Shown: positions 18,178 to 26,888, counted from the stretch's first letter. The stretch: 64,000 bases of DNA from Candidatus Saccharimonadota bacterium (GCA_017406405.1 JAFQYO010000003.1:1-64000), one strand, 5' to 3'. Program-made: numbers and translations. Notes: generated by a model from the sequence alone, not told the origin.

Positions 18178-19597
18178 AATCAAACGTTTTCTTGTTTATT
18201 CCTTCCCTGTCGTTCTCTATTTTTCTTATTATCCAGTTCTATCCTTGCCTCTTTCGACCGACTCAATGAATCTTGAGTTTTCGCTTCCTTTGTTATGGCT
18301 CCTTCTCTTCTCGATTTTCTCTCTAAAAGACTTTTTTCTTTTCCTCAAAGCTCTTTTATTAGAGAAAAAATATCTCCCTCTTCTTCCGCTCCTTTTTCCT
18401 ATTTATCTCTCAATATCGGCTTTTTGGAGCGCTAATCTCCTCCGCGCCATTCTTTCCGCCGGCGTTCTTTGGTGTATTTATATCTCTATTTATGCCTTGA
18501 TAAAACTTTCCAAATCCCTCGATAAAACCATTTTGTTCAAGACCTTCCTTGTCGGCTCGGTCGTGGTTTGTCTCATTTGTTGGCTTCAATGCATTTTAGA
18601 TATTTTTGGAGTTCCGAGTTCTTTCACACTCCTTTGTCGCGGTTGCACCTCTAGAATTTTCGGCTTTCCGCATCCTTCTGGACTTTCTATCGAGCCACAA
18701 TTTATGGGGAACCTCTTACTTGCGCCCGCGCTTCTCATTCTCTATCTTCTTTTTGTCGCCCAAAAAACCTCTTTATCTAAAATTTTTTCAAGAAAAATTC
18801 TTCTTCTCTTTGGTATCATTATTGTTTCGACTCTTTTCTTAACATTTTCACGTGGGGCTATCTTCTCCTTCTTGATTTCCGCGGCTTTTCTTTCCGCATT
18901 TAGTCTCAAATACACTTCGCTAAAATCCATCAAAATTCTTCCATTTATTATTCTCTGTTTTTTTCTTACCCTCCTTTCGCAAGGGTTGTTTGCTGAGTTT
19001 TCTTATACGAACGACAGTTTTCTCTCTGGAATTGACAAAGTCGTCTCTCAACTTTCTCTCGGAAGAATTGAGCTCGGGCTTGCTGACTCCTCGAGAAAAA
19101 CCAATGATTTAAAAACGTCTCCCTCGCCAGTTTACGAAGAATCTAATTCTCCGGCCGAAGACGCCCCAGAAGACCCGGGAGAAAATCTCTCGGTCTTTTC
19201 AGGGTATGTCGAAGAGTCGACCGACATTCGTCTCGGGTTTAACGCCCTCGCCCTTTCTCTGTCCTTATCTTCTTCTCGGACGCTTCTATTCGGTTTTGGG
19301 CTCGGTTCCGCCGGTACAGTTCTCTACGAACAAGGTAAAACCGCATCAAAATTAGAAATAATCCAAAACGAATATCTTTCTCTCCTCTTGGAAACTGGAC
19401 TCCTCGGCCTCTTCCTCGCCTTGATGACGGGAATAATTGTTTTACTTCTCACGAGCCAAAATCTTCCCCGTAGACGGAAAATTCTCCTCTTCTCAATTTA
19501 TCTTGCTTTTGCTCTTTCGCTCAACTTCTTTTCGGGCCTCCCAAACGCCCTCCACATTTACCTCTTCCCGGCCCTAATTATTCTTTTCCTTCATTAG
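18143..19597 (+). CDS. O-antigen ligase/Wzy polymerase-like membrane protein
   Basis: 484 residues with about 10-12 membrane segments and one long outer loop (about 285-365, acidic, with many Ser/Glu/Pro), the layout of Wzy polymerases and WaaL-type ligases. A LTFSRGAIFSFLI segment matches the short conserved motif of the Wzy_C family. It would act on the outer face to polymerise or transfer lipid-linked glycan. The ATG lies inside the previous gene (35-nt overlap), and its end overlaps the convergent GtrA gene by 20 nt. Confidence 0.82.
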   Translation: MKPQLSQSPLNKIKRFLVYSFPVVLYFSYYPVLSLPLSTDSMNLEFSLPLLWLLLFSIFSLKDFFLFLKALLLEKKYLPLLPLLFPIYLSISAFWSANLLRAILSAGVLWCIYISIYALIKLSKSLDKTILFKTFLVGSVVVCLICWLQCILDIFGVPSSFTLLCRGCTSRIFGFPHPSGLSIEPQFMGNLLLAPALLILYLLFVAQKTSLSKIFSRKILLLFGIIIVSTLFLTFSRGAIFSFLISAAFLSAFSLKYTSLKSIKILPFIILCFFLTLLSQGLFAEFSYTNDSFLSGIDKVVSQLSLGRIELGLADSSRKTNDLKTSPSPVYEESNSPAEDAPEDPGENLSVFSGYVEESTDIRLGFNALALSLSLSSSRTLLFGFGLGSAGTVLYEQGKTASKLEIIQNEYLSLLLETGLLGLFLALMTGIIVLLLTSQNLPRRRKILLFSIYLAFALSLNFFSGLPNALHIYLFPALIILFLH

Positions 19598-20084
19598 ATT
19601 CGGATTCTGCTTTTCCTGCCTCAAGTTTCCTTCCAAAGACAAATTTGTCATAAACTAAGAAGTTTATGACCATCACTACCGCAGTTAATAAGACAAAAAT
19701 CCCGGTGCTTTCAACAAATTCGTAGGAAAATGGAATATGCAGAAACTGACAGATATTAAAAGCTAGATTATAAAGCGGGTCAAAAATTTTCATATCAAAA
19801 AATGCAGTCAAAACCGGTTTCACTGCAAGCGACATCACTAAATTCCAGACGAAAAACTTTCCAACCTCAACCTTTCCAACTTTTCTCTCCTTCCAAGTAA
19901 AATTTGAATGGAGATAATACCCCGTAAGAATTCCCACCGCCCCCGAGACCAACGTCGCAAAGGGAAGCAAGCGGTCTTTAAAAACAGTTAAAGCCAATAA
20001 TTCATAAACTCCATAAGCAATCAAGGTGTTTAAAACCCCAAATACGAAGTATTTCCCCGCTCTGAGTTTTTGCTGCTTTTTCAT
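19578..20084 (-). CDS. GtrA-like membrane protein
   Basis: 168 residues with four membrane helices. The N-terminal pattern KYFVFGVLNTLIAYGVYELL and the TGYYLHSNFTWKER motif are the GtrA signature. GtrA proteins are linked to moving polyprenyl-phosphate sugars across the membrane for glycan decoration. Its ATG overlaps the stop of the upstream aminotransferase gene (ATGA), so the two are coupled. Confidence 0.88.
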   Translation of the reverse strand: MKKQQKLRAGKYFVFGVLNTLIAYGVYELLALTVFKDRLLPFATLVSGAVGILTGYYLHSNFTWKERKVGKVEVGKFFVWNLVMSLAVKPVLTAFFDMKIFDPLYNLAFNICQFLHIPFSYEFVESTGIFVLLTAVVMVINFLVYDKFVFGRKLEAGKAESESNEGKE

Positions 20085-21241
20085 ACTATTTTCTCCATAA
20101 CTTTTTTAACTTTTTCAATATCCTCTGGTCTATTATGGTAACCTAAAGAAAATCTCACGAGCGGAGGAAAATGCCGCACTTTGTCGAGATAATAATGTGC
20201 GCAGAAATACCCCGTCCTAGCCATTATTTTTTCCGCGCCGAGAGCCCCTCCTAGAAGATGCGAATCAACCCCTTCCACAAAAAACGACATCGTCGGATTA
20301 GCTTCCCTATTCACAAGCTTAATTTTTTCGCTAGAGTTTAAGAACCTAAACAACTCCGTATAGTTTTCTTCAAAATTCTTCTTATCTCGTTTTGATAATT
20401 TATTCAGCCAATCCAACGCTTCCCCGAGCGCGATTATTTCGCCCCAAGCTTGCAAACCCGGCTCGAACTTCGTATAAAAATGATCTGGGTTTTTCTCGCT
20501 AGAAAGCAAATAGTTCTCCTTCTCGACATCGTCCACCATTCCGCCCCCGATAAAAGACGTTTCAATTTTTTCGAGCAAACCTTTTCTTACGACTATCCCT
20601 CCTAAGCTCGAGGAATATAACTTATGCGCAGAAAAACAAATTGCATCAGGTTCAGTTTTTTGAAGAATGTCCGCCGAATGCGCCATTGCTTGCGCAGCAT
20701 CTATGATAACAATCCCTTCTTCCTCGTGAACCTTCTTTATTAGCTCTTTAATATTTAAAAGTTTTCTCCCGTCAATGTTAGAAGCGGCATTAACGACCAC
20801 GACCGCTCTTCTAAAATCTCCGTCTAGGGGAAGCGTTCCGTCGTCGTTGCGAGAAAGCACGACTCTCGGAATATTTGCTCGCTTCGCAAACGCTATTGTC
20901 GACAAAAATGGCGAATTATGTTCTATATCAGAAGTTATTACAGAATCAAAATCATTCGTGTCAAGTTGCGACAAAATCAAATTTATTCCATAAGTCGTAT
21001 TTAAGGTGAAAGAAACAAAATAATCTTTTGAAGATAGTTTCAGATATTTTAAAACTTTTTTTCTTGTCTCCTCAACTCGTCGGTCAGTCTCCACTCCCCA
21101 CGGGTATTTGACTCGTTCACCGCAAGAATTAAACTTCTCGTAGTATTCCTTTAGCGCGTTCAAAACAGGCCTCGGCCTCAGACTTTGGCAGGCAGAATCA
21201 AGATAAACTTCCCCAGAATTAAGATAATCAAAATCGTTCAT
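20081..21241 (-). CDS. Class V aminotransferase / SufS-like cysteine desulfurase
   Basis: 386 residues beginning MNDFDYLNSGEVYLDSACQS. The PLP lysine is in SAHKLYSSSLGG, the DAAQAMAH aspartate supports the PLP ring, and RTGYFCAHYY carries a cysteine where SufS has its catalytic one (RTGxHCA). It could mobilise sulfur from cysteine, for example for tRNA thiolation or Fe-S clusters, although no Suf scaffold genes are nearby. The start at 21241 is set by TATAAT 7 nt upstream. In-frame codons beyond it overlap the divergent promoter and are not conserved-looking. Confidence 0.82.
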   Translation of the reverse strand: MNDFDYLNSGEVYLDSACQSLRPRPVLNALKEYYEKFNSCGERVKYPWGVETDRRVEETRKKVLKYLKLSSKDYFVSFTLNTTYGINLILSQLDTNDFDSVITSDIEHNSPFLSTIAFAKRANIPRVVLSRNDDGTLPLDGDFRRAVVVVNAASNIDGRKLLNIKELIKKVHEEEGIVIIDAAQAMAHSADILQKTEPDAICFSAHKLYSSSLGGIVVRKGLLEKIETSFIGGGMVDDVEKENYLLSSEKNPDHFYTKFEPGLQAWGEIIALGEALDWLNKLSKRDKKNFEENYTELFRFLNSSEKIKLVNREANPTMSFFVEGVDSHLLGGALGAEKIMARTGYFCAHYYLDKVRHFPPLVRFSLGYHNRPEDIEKVKKVMEKIV

Positions 21242-21248
21242 AAGAATC

Positions 21249-21254
21249 ATTATA
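21249..21254 (-). promoter_or_regulatory. Extended -10 box, leaderless, for the SufS-like gene
   Basis: Minus-strand TGT-TATAAT ends 7 nt before the ATG at 21241. Another ATG at 21250 lies inside the box and cannot be the start of that transcript. Confidence 0.7.
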
Positions 21255-21303
21255 ACATCTCGAAGAAAAATAAACGAATTTCTCTCTTTTCTAAAAACTA
21301 GAG

Positions 21304-21309
21304 TATAAT
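21304..21309 (+). promoter_or_regulatory. -10 box for the thioredoxin-fold operon
   Basis: TATAAT ends 8 nt before the ATG at 21318; no ribosome site lies in between. Confidence 0.65.
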
Positions 21310-21317
21310 ACTTATAT

Positions 21318-22418
21318 ATGGTTTGTATCGCTGCCTTTATTGTTCTCGGCTTGATTGGGGTTTTTGTTGCGATTATCTCAATTTTCAAGCGCGAAGTTGG
21401 CCGAGCTTATTTAAAAGTAATGAAAAAATCTTGGGGTTGCGTCGGGAAAAAAGTTCGCCTCCAAAAATGCGACACAAATTTTAAAGATGACATAAAAAAT
21501 GCTCTTCTAAAAAAGGTAGTCTTAAAGCACCCTAATCTCGTTCATCCTCTCTCGATTATAATAGAAATTAGCTCAGTTATTATCGTTTTTGTTTTTGCCT
21601 GGGCAGTCTTAACGTCGATAAAATCCCTGCTTTCGCTCTGGTCTCTCGGAACCTGTAATGTTGACCGTCCAGCTTCATGCACTCTCAGTTCCGAAGCTTG
21701 CTCGCTTGGCGATGAAGAAGAAACGAAAACCCTTCTAGAAAAAACCGGCCGCTGGTTTACAGAATGGGGAGATATTTTTTCCGCAATTCCTGACCGCGTC
21801 AAAACTTGGCAAGCTGAGGAGTTTTTCCTTTCCCCGACGACTTTTGTCAATCCTTCTATTCTTGACGAAGAAAAATCTTCTCCGGACGAAAACGCCCCAT
21901 TTGCGCTGGATATCGTTGATCCGGGCTGTTCGGCTTGTATGATGTCGTTCAGAAACCAACTTTCCTCCGGGTTCTTCGAAAATCATAAAACAGCTCTTCT
22001 CGTCTACCCCATTAAACTTGACGAAGAAAACTATAAATTTAAAAACTCCGGGATTGTTGCCAGGTTTTTCTATGCTTCCGCTCTACTGGATGATGGAGAA
22101 GCCTCAGAAAACCAACGTCATTATGACTTAAAAATAATGAACCGAATTTTTACCGGAAAAACCGAAGATGGAATTATCTACCAAAGTTATATCAACTCTC
22201 TCTCGTCCGAAGAAGCCAAAGCCGAACTCAAAACCTGGCTTAAAGATTTTGGTGCTTCTAAACAAGAAGTCGAAGAAATATCCTCTCTTGCCGATTCAGA
22301 AGAAGTTGACAGCCTCCTCGAAACCGTTTCCGATATTGTAAATAACCGAGTTCATATCAAAGGAATTCCGACTTTGCTCTATAATAACAAAAAACATCTG
22401 GGGCTATATGAAGAATAA
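21318..22418 (+). CDS. Membrane-anchored thioredoxin-fold (DsbA-like) protein
   Basis: 366 residues. Hydrophobic segments lie at 1-22 and about 80-103, then a probably extracytoplasmic domain. It contains a CxxC redox pair (DPGCSAC, Cys204 and Cys207), a helical stretch, and a KGIPTLLYN motif near 353 supplying the cis-proline of thioredoxin folds. The helical insert between CxxC and cis-Pro fits DsbA-type oxidoreductases, so it may form or shuffle disulfides in exported proteins. More cysteines (41, 51, 113, 121, 128) precede the domain. It overlaps the next gene by 11 nt. Confidence 0.72.
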   Translation: MVCIAAFIVLGLIGVFVAIISIFKREVGRAYLKVMKKSWGCVGKKVRLQKCDTNFKDDIKNALLKKVVLKHPNLVHPLSIIIEISSVIIVFVFAWAVLTSIKSLLSLWSLGTCNVDRPASCTLSSEACSLGDEEETKTLLEKTGRWFTEWGDIFSAIPDRVKTWQAEEFFLSPTTFVNPSILDEEKSSPDENAPFALDIVDPGCSACMMSFRNQLSSGFFENHKTALLVYPIKLDEENYKFKNSGIVARFFYASALLDDGEASENQRHYDLKIMNRIFTGKTEDGIIYQSYINSLSSEEAKAELKTWLKDFGASKQEVEEISSLADSEEVDSLLETVSDIVNNRVHIKGIPTLLYNNKKHLGLYEE

Positions 22419-22941
22419 ATTCACTATTATACTACTACTTTTCTCCTTCGTAAACGTTGTAAATTTTACAACAATTCCCACCTTTGCCGAAGAAAAACCA
22501 ACCCCTATTTCTGAAGAAAAACGAGGTCTAATATCTCAAAACTGCGGAACCATCCGCCAAAGTCTAAAAAATCTCCAACGCGCCGATTCCCGCGCCCGAA
22601 CATATTTTGGCGCCATTTACGAAACAGTTTCCTCAAAGTATATTACCCCGCTTAACCTCCGTCTGGTCAAGAACAATCTTTCTTCGAACTCTCTCATTTC
22701 TCTTCAAACAAATATTGCCGACACCCGTACGAAATTCTCCTCTGACTTTATAGATTATTCAAAATCCCTCGAAGAGTTGATTTCTTTCGATTGCCGGTTA
22801 AATCCTGACGAGTTTTATTCTAAGCTCGTTACGACCCGAAAGAAACGAGAAACTGTCGCTTCCGACGTAAAAAAACTGAACGACTTGCTAATTTCTTCTG
22901 TAAAAATCGTCGAACAGATTAAGGAGAAAACTAATGACTGA
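22408..22941 (+). CDS. Secreted hypothetical protein
   Basis: 177 residues. A signal peptide is clear (KNK then a hydrophobic stretch ending PTFAEE, cleavage near residue 27). The mature part is mainly helical and charged, with just two cysteines (NCGTIRQSL and FDCRLN), a possible disulfide made by the neighbouring thioredoxin-fold protein. No family was recognised. It is the middle gene of a coupled three-gene operon. Confidence 0.7.
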   Translation: MKNKFTIILLLFSFVNVVNFTTIPTFAEEKPTPISEEKRGLISQNCGTIRQSLKNLQRADSRARTYFGAIYETVSSKYITPLNLRLVKNNLSSNSLISLQTNIADTRTKFSSDFIDYSKSLEELISFDCRLNPDEFYSKLVTTRKKRETVASDVKKLNDLLISSVKIVEQIKEKTND

Positions 22942-23302
22942 TAGCTCTTCAGAAAAAAAATCCGAAAAAAGTCCTAAAATGTCTTCCGGAAGCCGCAACT
23001 TGCTCCTCCTTGGTCTCGGCGCAACATTTATCACTCTTCTTTTTACGGTTATTACTCTAAAAATCTACCATGACTCCGGGGATATTTACCTCGACCGCTC
23101 TCGGCCAGGTTTTCTTCCAAAAACCGAAGAAGCCGAACAGGATAAAGACGACACAGATTACGAGTTATCGGATAGTGGCGCTATTACCGGCGAAGTTCTT
23201 GATGAATACTTAGAAAACCTCGTCAAAGAGCTCGACCGTCTCAACGATTTTTCTGAACCATTCGGTTCGAAGCCTCTCTCTGACGAATCTCTCGGAATCT
23301 AA
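22934..23302 (+). CDS. Single-pass membrane protein of unknown function
   Basis: 122 residues with a Ser/Lys-rich N-terminus, one membrane helix at about 23-45 and an acidic outer tail. An AAGGAG site lies 6 nt before the ATG, and the gene overlaps the previous one by 8 nt. It converges with murC, overlapping by 4 nt. It has no recognised domain and probably works with the two genes upstream. Confidence 0.65.
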   Translation: MTDSSSEKKSEKSPKMSSGSRNLLLLGLGATFITLLFTVITLKIYHDSGDIYLDRSRPGFLPKTEEAEQDKDDTDYELSDSGAITGEVLDEYLENLVKELDRLNDFSEPFGSKPLSDESLGI

Positions 23303-24540
23303 ACTGAGAAGTGTTCCCTCAGCCAGCGGTCGCCAGGCCCTGCCGTCATTAAAATAATTAGAAACCCTTTCTCTCGATAGTTTTTAAGCTTCAAATACAA
23401 ACTTTCGTCAAAAACCGCCGGTTCTCCGACCTCAAAATTCTCTAGATTAGAAATAAAATCCTCAGGTTTTAAAATTTTTAGGCTCGGGTCTTCTCTCGTT
23501 AAATATGTCGGTGTCCAAAAAAGTTTCTCAACCCCTAAAAACGCCTTCGTATATCCCGGAAAAACCTCATGTTGGCGCACGTTCTGATGTGGTTCATAAA
23601 CCACAACCACCCCCTTCAGCCCGAGCCTTTTCGCCTCTTCTTTCGCGATTTCTACCGTCGCTATAATTTCTTCCGGGTGATGGGCGTAATCAGAATAAAC
23701 TCCATCCGTAATTTTTTCCATCCGTCTTCCGACCCCAGGAAAATCATTCATTATTTTTAATAGATTATTCTGGCTATATTTATCGCCTTTCAAGCCTAGT
23801 TCTTTTATCATTTCTTGAACCGCCTCTACCCCAAGTCCAAGGTCGAATCTTCGAACTTTTCCTGCGACCGACAGTTTCTTATCGAGATTAGTTTTTGTAA
23901 TGGTTTTCTGGCTTTGGCGAATAAATTGTGCAAATGCCGCCTTATAATCCTCTTCCGTCGGATAAATATCCGGATGGTCATAGCTCACGGAGGGAATTAT
24001 TGATAAGAACGGATGATAATATAAAAAATTCCGGTCATATTCGTCAGCTTCATAAATCAAAAACTTTGAACCCGGCACATATTTTCCCGCTTCCTCAAAC
24101 CCGAGCGTCGTCCCAACCAGCCAAGAAACCGGCAACCCGAGTTTCGAGGACAAGAATACAATTCCCGCTGTTGTCGTCGTTTTTCCGTGCGTTCCAGCAA
24201 CCGCTATCATTTTTAGGCCTAGTTTTTTCACTAAAAATGCAATAAATTCGTCCCGTTTTGAGACCTTCATCTTGAGCTTTTTTGCAAGCATAAGCTCAGC
24301 ATGGTCTTTTGGTAAAGCCGAAGTATAAACAAACCAATCAAGTTTTTTCTTCTCATATTCTTTCGCTAGAAAATCCCCATTCTGTTTTCCGATAAAAATG
24401 TTAATTTTCGCTTTTCTCAGCTCTTCCGTCACGGCCCCCTCCGCTAAATCTGACCCTAAAACTTCAAACCCAGCTTCCTTCGCCATTAAAGCAAGCGGCC
24501 CCATCGCCGTCCCAGATATTCCAGAAATATATATTCTCAT
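23299..24540 (-). CDS. murC: UDP-N-acetylmuramate--L-alanine ligase (MurC-type)
   Basis: 413 residues, somewhat shorter than the 450-490 usual for MurC. The N-terminal Rossmann motif is GISGTAMGPLA, the ATP loop GTHGKTTTTAG lies near 115, YEADEYDRNFL is the central Mur-ligase acidic motif, and FPGVGRRME plus DYAHHPEEI mark the MurC/Mpl branch. It adds L-alanine to UDP-MurNAc in peptidoglycan synthesis. An Mpl-type role cannot be fully excluded. TATAAT 6 nt upstream makes the mRNA leaderless. Confidence 0.88.
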   Translation of the reverse strand: MRIYISGISGTAMGPLALMAKEAGFEVLGSDLAEGAVTEELRKAKINIFIGKQNGDFLAKEYEKKKLDWFVYTSALPKDHAELMLAKKLKMKVSKRDEFIAFLVKKLGLKMIAVAGTHGKTTTTAGIVFLSSKLGLPVSWLVGTTLGFEEAGKYVPGSKFLIYEADEYDRNFLYYHPFLSIIPSVSYDHPDIYPTEEDYKAAFAQFIRQSQKTITKTNLDKKLSVAGKVRRFDLGLGVEAVQEMIKELGLKGDKYSQNNLLKIMNDFPGVGRRMEKITDGVYSDYAHHPEEIIATVEIAKEEAKRLGLKGVVVVYEPHQNVRQHEVFPGYTKAFLGVEKLFWTPTYLTREDPSLKILKPEDFISNLENFEVGEPAVFDESLYLKLKNYREKGFLIILMTAGPGDRWLREHFSV

Positions 24541-24546
24541 ATTTTT

Positions 24547-24552
24547 ATTATA
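24547..24552 (-). promoter_or_regulatory. -10 box, leaderless, for murC
   Basis: Minus-strand TATAAT ends 6 nt before the murC ATG at 24540. It faces away from the divergent box at 24565-24570, only 12 nt away. Confidence 0.72.
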
Positions 24553-24564
24553 CTCTACTTGTGA

Positions 24565-24570
24565 TATAAT
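24565..24570 (+). promoter_or_regulatory. Extended -10 box for the gene at 24582
   Basis: TGA-TATAAT ends 11 nt before the ATG at 24582. The upstream part of each divergent promoter overlaps the other, so simultaneous use looks unlikely. Confidence 0.6.
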
Positions 24571-24581
24571 TATAAGAACTT

Positions 24582-25286
24582 ATGGGTGGAAACAAGAAAA
24601 ACGAAATTAAACGCCATCTTCGTAAGCTTCGAGAGGTCAAAAACTGGCAACTTCTCCTCATTTTTATTCTTCTGCTTTTTGTTTCCGCAACTCTTCTTCG
24701 ATTCGACCATATAAAAATGACCAAACTTCGCGATGCCGTCCTTGTCGCCGATAAAGAAGGGAACTCTGAAGCCCTTGCTGAAGATTTGACTAAACTCCAA
24801 AAGTTCACCTTAAATCATATCGTCGTGAATGTCGTCGACGAAAACGGTGTTCGTAAGCTCGAATTCGGAACAGGAGTTTTTTATCTAGAAAACAACTATC
24901 TTCGTGACGCTACCGCGGCAATCAACCGTGCCGCCGAAGCGGAAATTGACGACTCGAACCCTAACGGAAACATTTACGCCGCCGCTTCCGCCGTCTGCCG
25001 CCCTCGCGCAATCGCAAACGGCTGGGCCTGGAATAGCTCCGAATATCTTTCATGTTTTACGGATGAGCTCGCTAAATATCCCGCGACGGCCACGACCGAT
25101 GGAACCGTCGCAGCTTCGATTCCGTCGACAGATCTTTATCGCCGAGAATTTGTCTCTCCAATTTGGGCTCCTTGTCTCTCTGGCTTTGTCATTATTATCA
25201 CGCTTATCCTAGGTGTTGTAATTTTTATACGCTTCCTTATCTGGGCATGTCTTGAGATAACCTTAATTATTATGAAAAACTCTTAA
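24582..25286 (+). CDS. Two-helix membrane protein of unknown function
   Basis: 234 residues with a basic N-terminus (MGGNKKNEIKRHLRKL), a membrane helix at about 22-40, a loop of some 150 residues and a second helix at about 200-225. The loop holds two cysteines (CRPRAIANGW and SCFTDEL), again a possible exported disulfide. No family recognised. Confidence 0.65.
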   Translation: MGGNKKNEIKRHLRKLREVKNWQLLLIFILLLFVSATLLRFDHIKMTKLRDAVLVADKEGNSEALAEDLTKLQKFTLNHIVVNVVDENGVRKLEFGTGVFYLENNYLRDATAAINRAAEAEIDDSNPNGNIYAAASAVCRPRAIANGWAWNSSEYLSCFTDELAKYPATATTDGTVAASIPSTDLYRREFVSPIWAPCLSGFVIIITLILGVVIFIRFLIWACLEITLIIMKNS

Positions 25287-25292
25287 AACCCC

Positions 25293-25321
25293 TTGACACC
25301 CCTGTCGAACAATAATAAGAT
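25293..25321 (+). promoter_or_regulatory. Promoter of the 68-residue protein gene
   Basis: TTGACA at 25293-25298, 17 nt spacer, TAAGAT at 25316-25321. The leader then carries AAAGGAGG before the ATG at 25354. Confidence 0.65.
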
Positions 25322-25353
25322 AAAACTACAATAACTAAAGGAGGATTAAGCTA

Positions 25354-25560
25354 ATGGCTTATGAACATACTAACAGCAAAGGCGTAAAATACTATCTTCA
25401 CAAGACCGAAGTTACGCTCCGCGGTGGCAAGCCTCAGACGATTTATTTCTTCACGAAAGATGCTAATGGTGGAAAAGGTACCCCTTGCGACCTTCCTAGT
25501 GACCGAGAAGTTAACGAAAACCCTCGCAACGGTTTCTTGACCTTGAAGAAAAAAGCCTAG
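25354..25560 (+). CDS. Small conserved-looking hypothetical protein
   Basis: 68 residues, soluble and basic, with YYLHKTEVTLRGGKPQ followed by IYFFTKD. It has its own promoter, an AAAGGAGG site and a terminator, so it is a monocistronic, strongly expressed small gene. Its compact beta-rich sequence suggests a cytoplasmic nucleic-acid or protein-binding role, but nothing shows which. Confidence 0.8.
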   Translation: MAYEHTNSKGVKYYLHKTEVTLRGGKPQTIYFFTKDANGGKGTPCDLPSDREVNENPRNGFLTLKKKA

Positions 25561-25593
25561 TTTGTTAGTACGTCGATAATTTATTTAGGTATA

Positions 25594-25640
25594 AACCCAT
25601 TTCGCTCGACCTTTGCACGAAATGGGTTTTTGTTTTTTTC
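25594..25640 (+). terminator. Terminator of the 68-residue protein gene
   Basis: An 11-bp stem (AACCCATTTCG with CGAAATGGGTT), 13-nt loop, then a T-rich tract. Confidence 0.9.
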
Positions 25641-25669
25641 AGGATTCTTTATTTTTCAAATGTTATAAT

Positions 25670-25993
25670 CATTTGGATGTTTTTTCTAATAGGACGTCCT
25701 ATGATGATTGTTGTTCCATAGACCAACATGTAATCGCTAGACCAATAATCTACTTCTATCCAGAAAAAGAAACGGAAATTACGGTACGATTAGGTGCGCC
25801 AGAAAGGCTAACAGCTAGCTACCCTAAATACATCGACGAGTGGAACGTGATCGCCTATCCCGACGGAAGTCTAATCGACAAGTCATCTGGAAATATTCTT
25901 GACGGGACCATCTTTGACTGCTTGGTGGGGGGCGAATTGGGAGGCATTAACAATTTACAAGGAATGTATTCTAAAAAATTAGTCGTGTTATAA
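25670..25993 (+). pseudogene. Truncated remnant of a surface/unknown protein gene
   Basis: A TATAAT at 25664-25669 is followed 7 nt later by an ATG (25677), but that frame stops after 14 codons. Another frame, open to 25993, encodes ARPIIYFYPEKETEITVRLG then TASYPKYIDEWNVIAYPDG, which resembles a widespread hypothetical-protein family with a PxIYLYP...LTxxYPxY..GW pattern. No start codon fits that frame, and the sequence after SGNILD looks unrelated. A frameshifted and 3'-truncated gene is the simplest reading. Confidence 0.55.
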
Positions 25994-26025
25994 TGGAAAC
26001 ATAAGAATTTTAGAAAGGAAATATA

Positions 26026-26826
26026 ATGGAGCAAAATGCAGATACTGGTGTACCAGTAGCGCCAATGATAGAAAATAAGCAAAAAAATGGAAATGGTCTA
26101 AAAATCGCTACTGCGATTGCGTGTGTCGTGGCGATTTGTGGTATTGGGTTTGGTGTTTATGGTATGATGCAGAGCTCTCAAAAAGATAACCAGATTTCAG
26201 ATTTGAAAGTTCAAATTGAAAATCGCGATGGAGCAATTACGGAATTAGAAACAGAAAAGATACAAATAAATAATTCAGATAATACCATTACCATTTCCGA
26301 TACTGATGCATCTCTTCCTCAAAACATCAGGTTTATCAATGATAATCTGTCATTTTCAGACCAAAGATATCGTTTGATGTATGATATGCGTGCAGAAGAT
26401 GGCCAACATCTTTTAGCTACGCATGAAAGAAAGTATTATATTATGGATATGAATTCATTGGGTAGCACAAATTCTATAAAGGAATTTGATTTGGTTTCGA
26501 TTTTGAGCCCGATAGAGGAAAGCGAAAAAGCAAATGAGCTACCCGAAACAAGCAAAAATGCTCTCGGTTGGGTTACAAATAAAAATCAATGCGAATCGTT
26601 TTACACTACATATCACGATCCAGTTTATCGTGGTAAAATCGTCGGCGAAACTATTGGAATAGATCTTAGTAAGGAAATCCCAATAGAAATTCTTTACCAT
26701 TGTAAAAAGAATGGCGGGCATGGAGAAGTTCCATTCTCGTATACGATTTATTTAGTGGATGTAGAAAACAGAACTGCAAGGAAATTCCAATACCAACCAG
26801 AAGATAGAGCCGATTTCAGTAATTAG
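26026..26826 (+). CDS. Single-pass membrane protein with coiled coil
   Basis: 266 residues. A polar N-terminus, a membrane helix at about 27-47, a short coiled coil (about 55-80) and an exported domain of roughly 180 residues with two cysteines. AAAGGAAA lies before the ATG and TATAAT at 25989-25994. The codon use (more AT-rich) and the neighbouring pseudogene suggest an accessory gene. No recognised family. Confidence 0.7.
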   Translation: MEQNADTGVPVAPMIENKQKNGNGLKIATAIACVVAICGIGFGVYGMMQSSQKDNQISDLKVQIENRDGAITELETEKIQINNSDNTITISDTDASLPQNIRFINDNLSFSDQRYRLMYDMRAEDGQHLLATHERKYYIMDMNSLGSTNSIKEFDLVSILSPIEESEKANELPETSKNALGWVTNKNQCESFYTTYHDPVYRGKIVGETIGIDLSKEIPIEILYHCKKNGGHGEVPFSYTIYLVDVENRTARKFQYQPEDRADFSN

Positions 26827-26888
26827 GTTCATGTTGGCCATAAAAAACTTAGACCAAATTGTTTAGGATATTAACAGACGTTTTAACA

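Noticed and set aside
21242-21388. N-terminal extension of the SufS-like protein
   Set aside because: The extra codons run through the -10 boxes of both divergent promoters and give a basic, unlike-family sequence. The start at 21241 is better supported.
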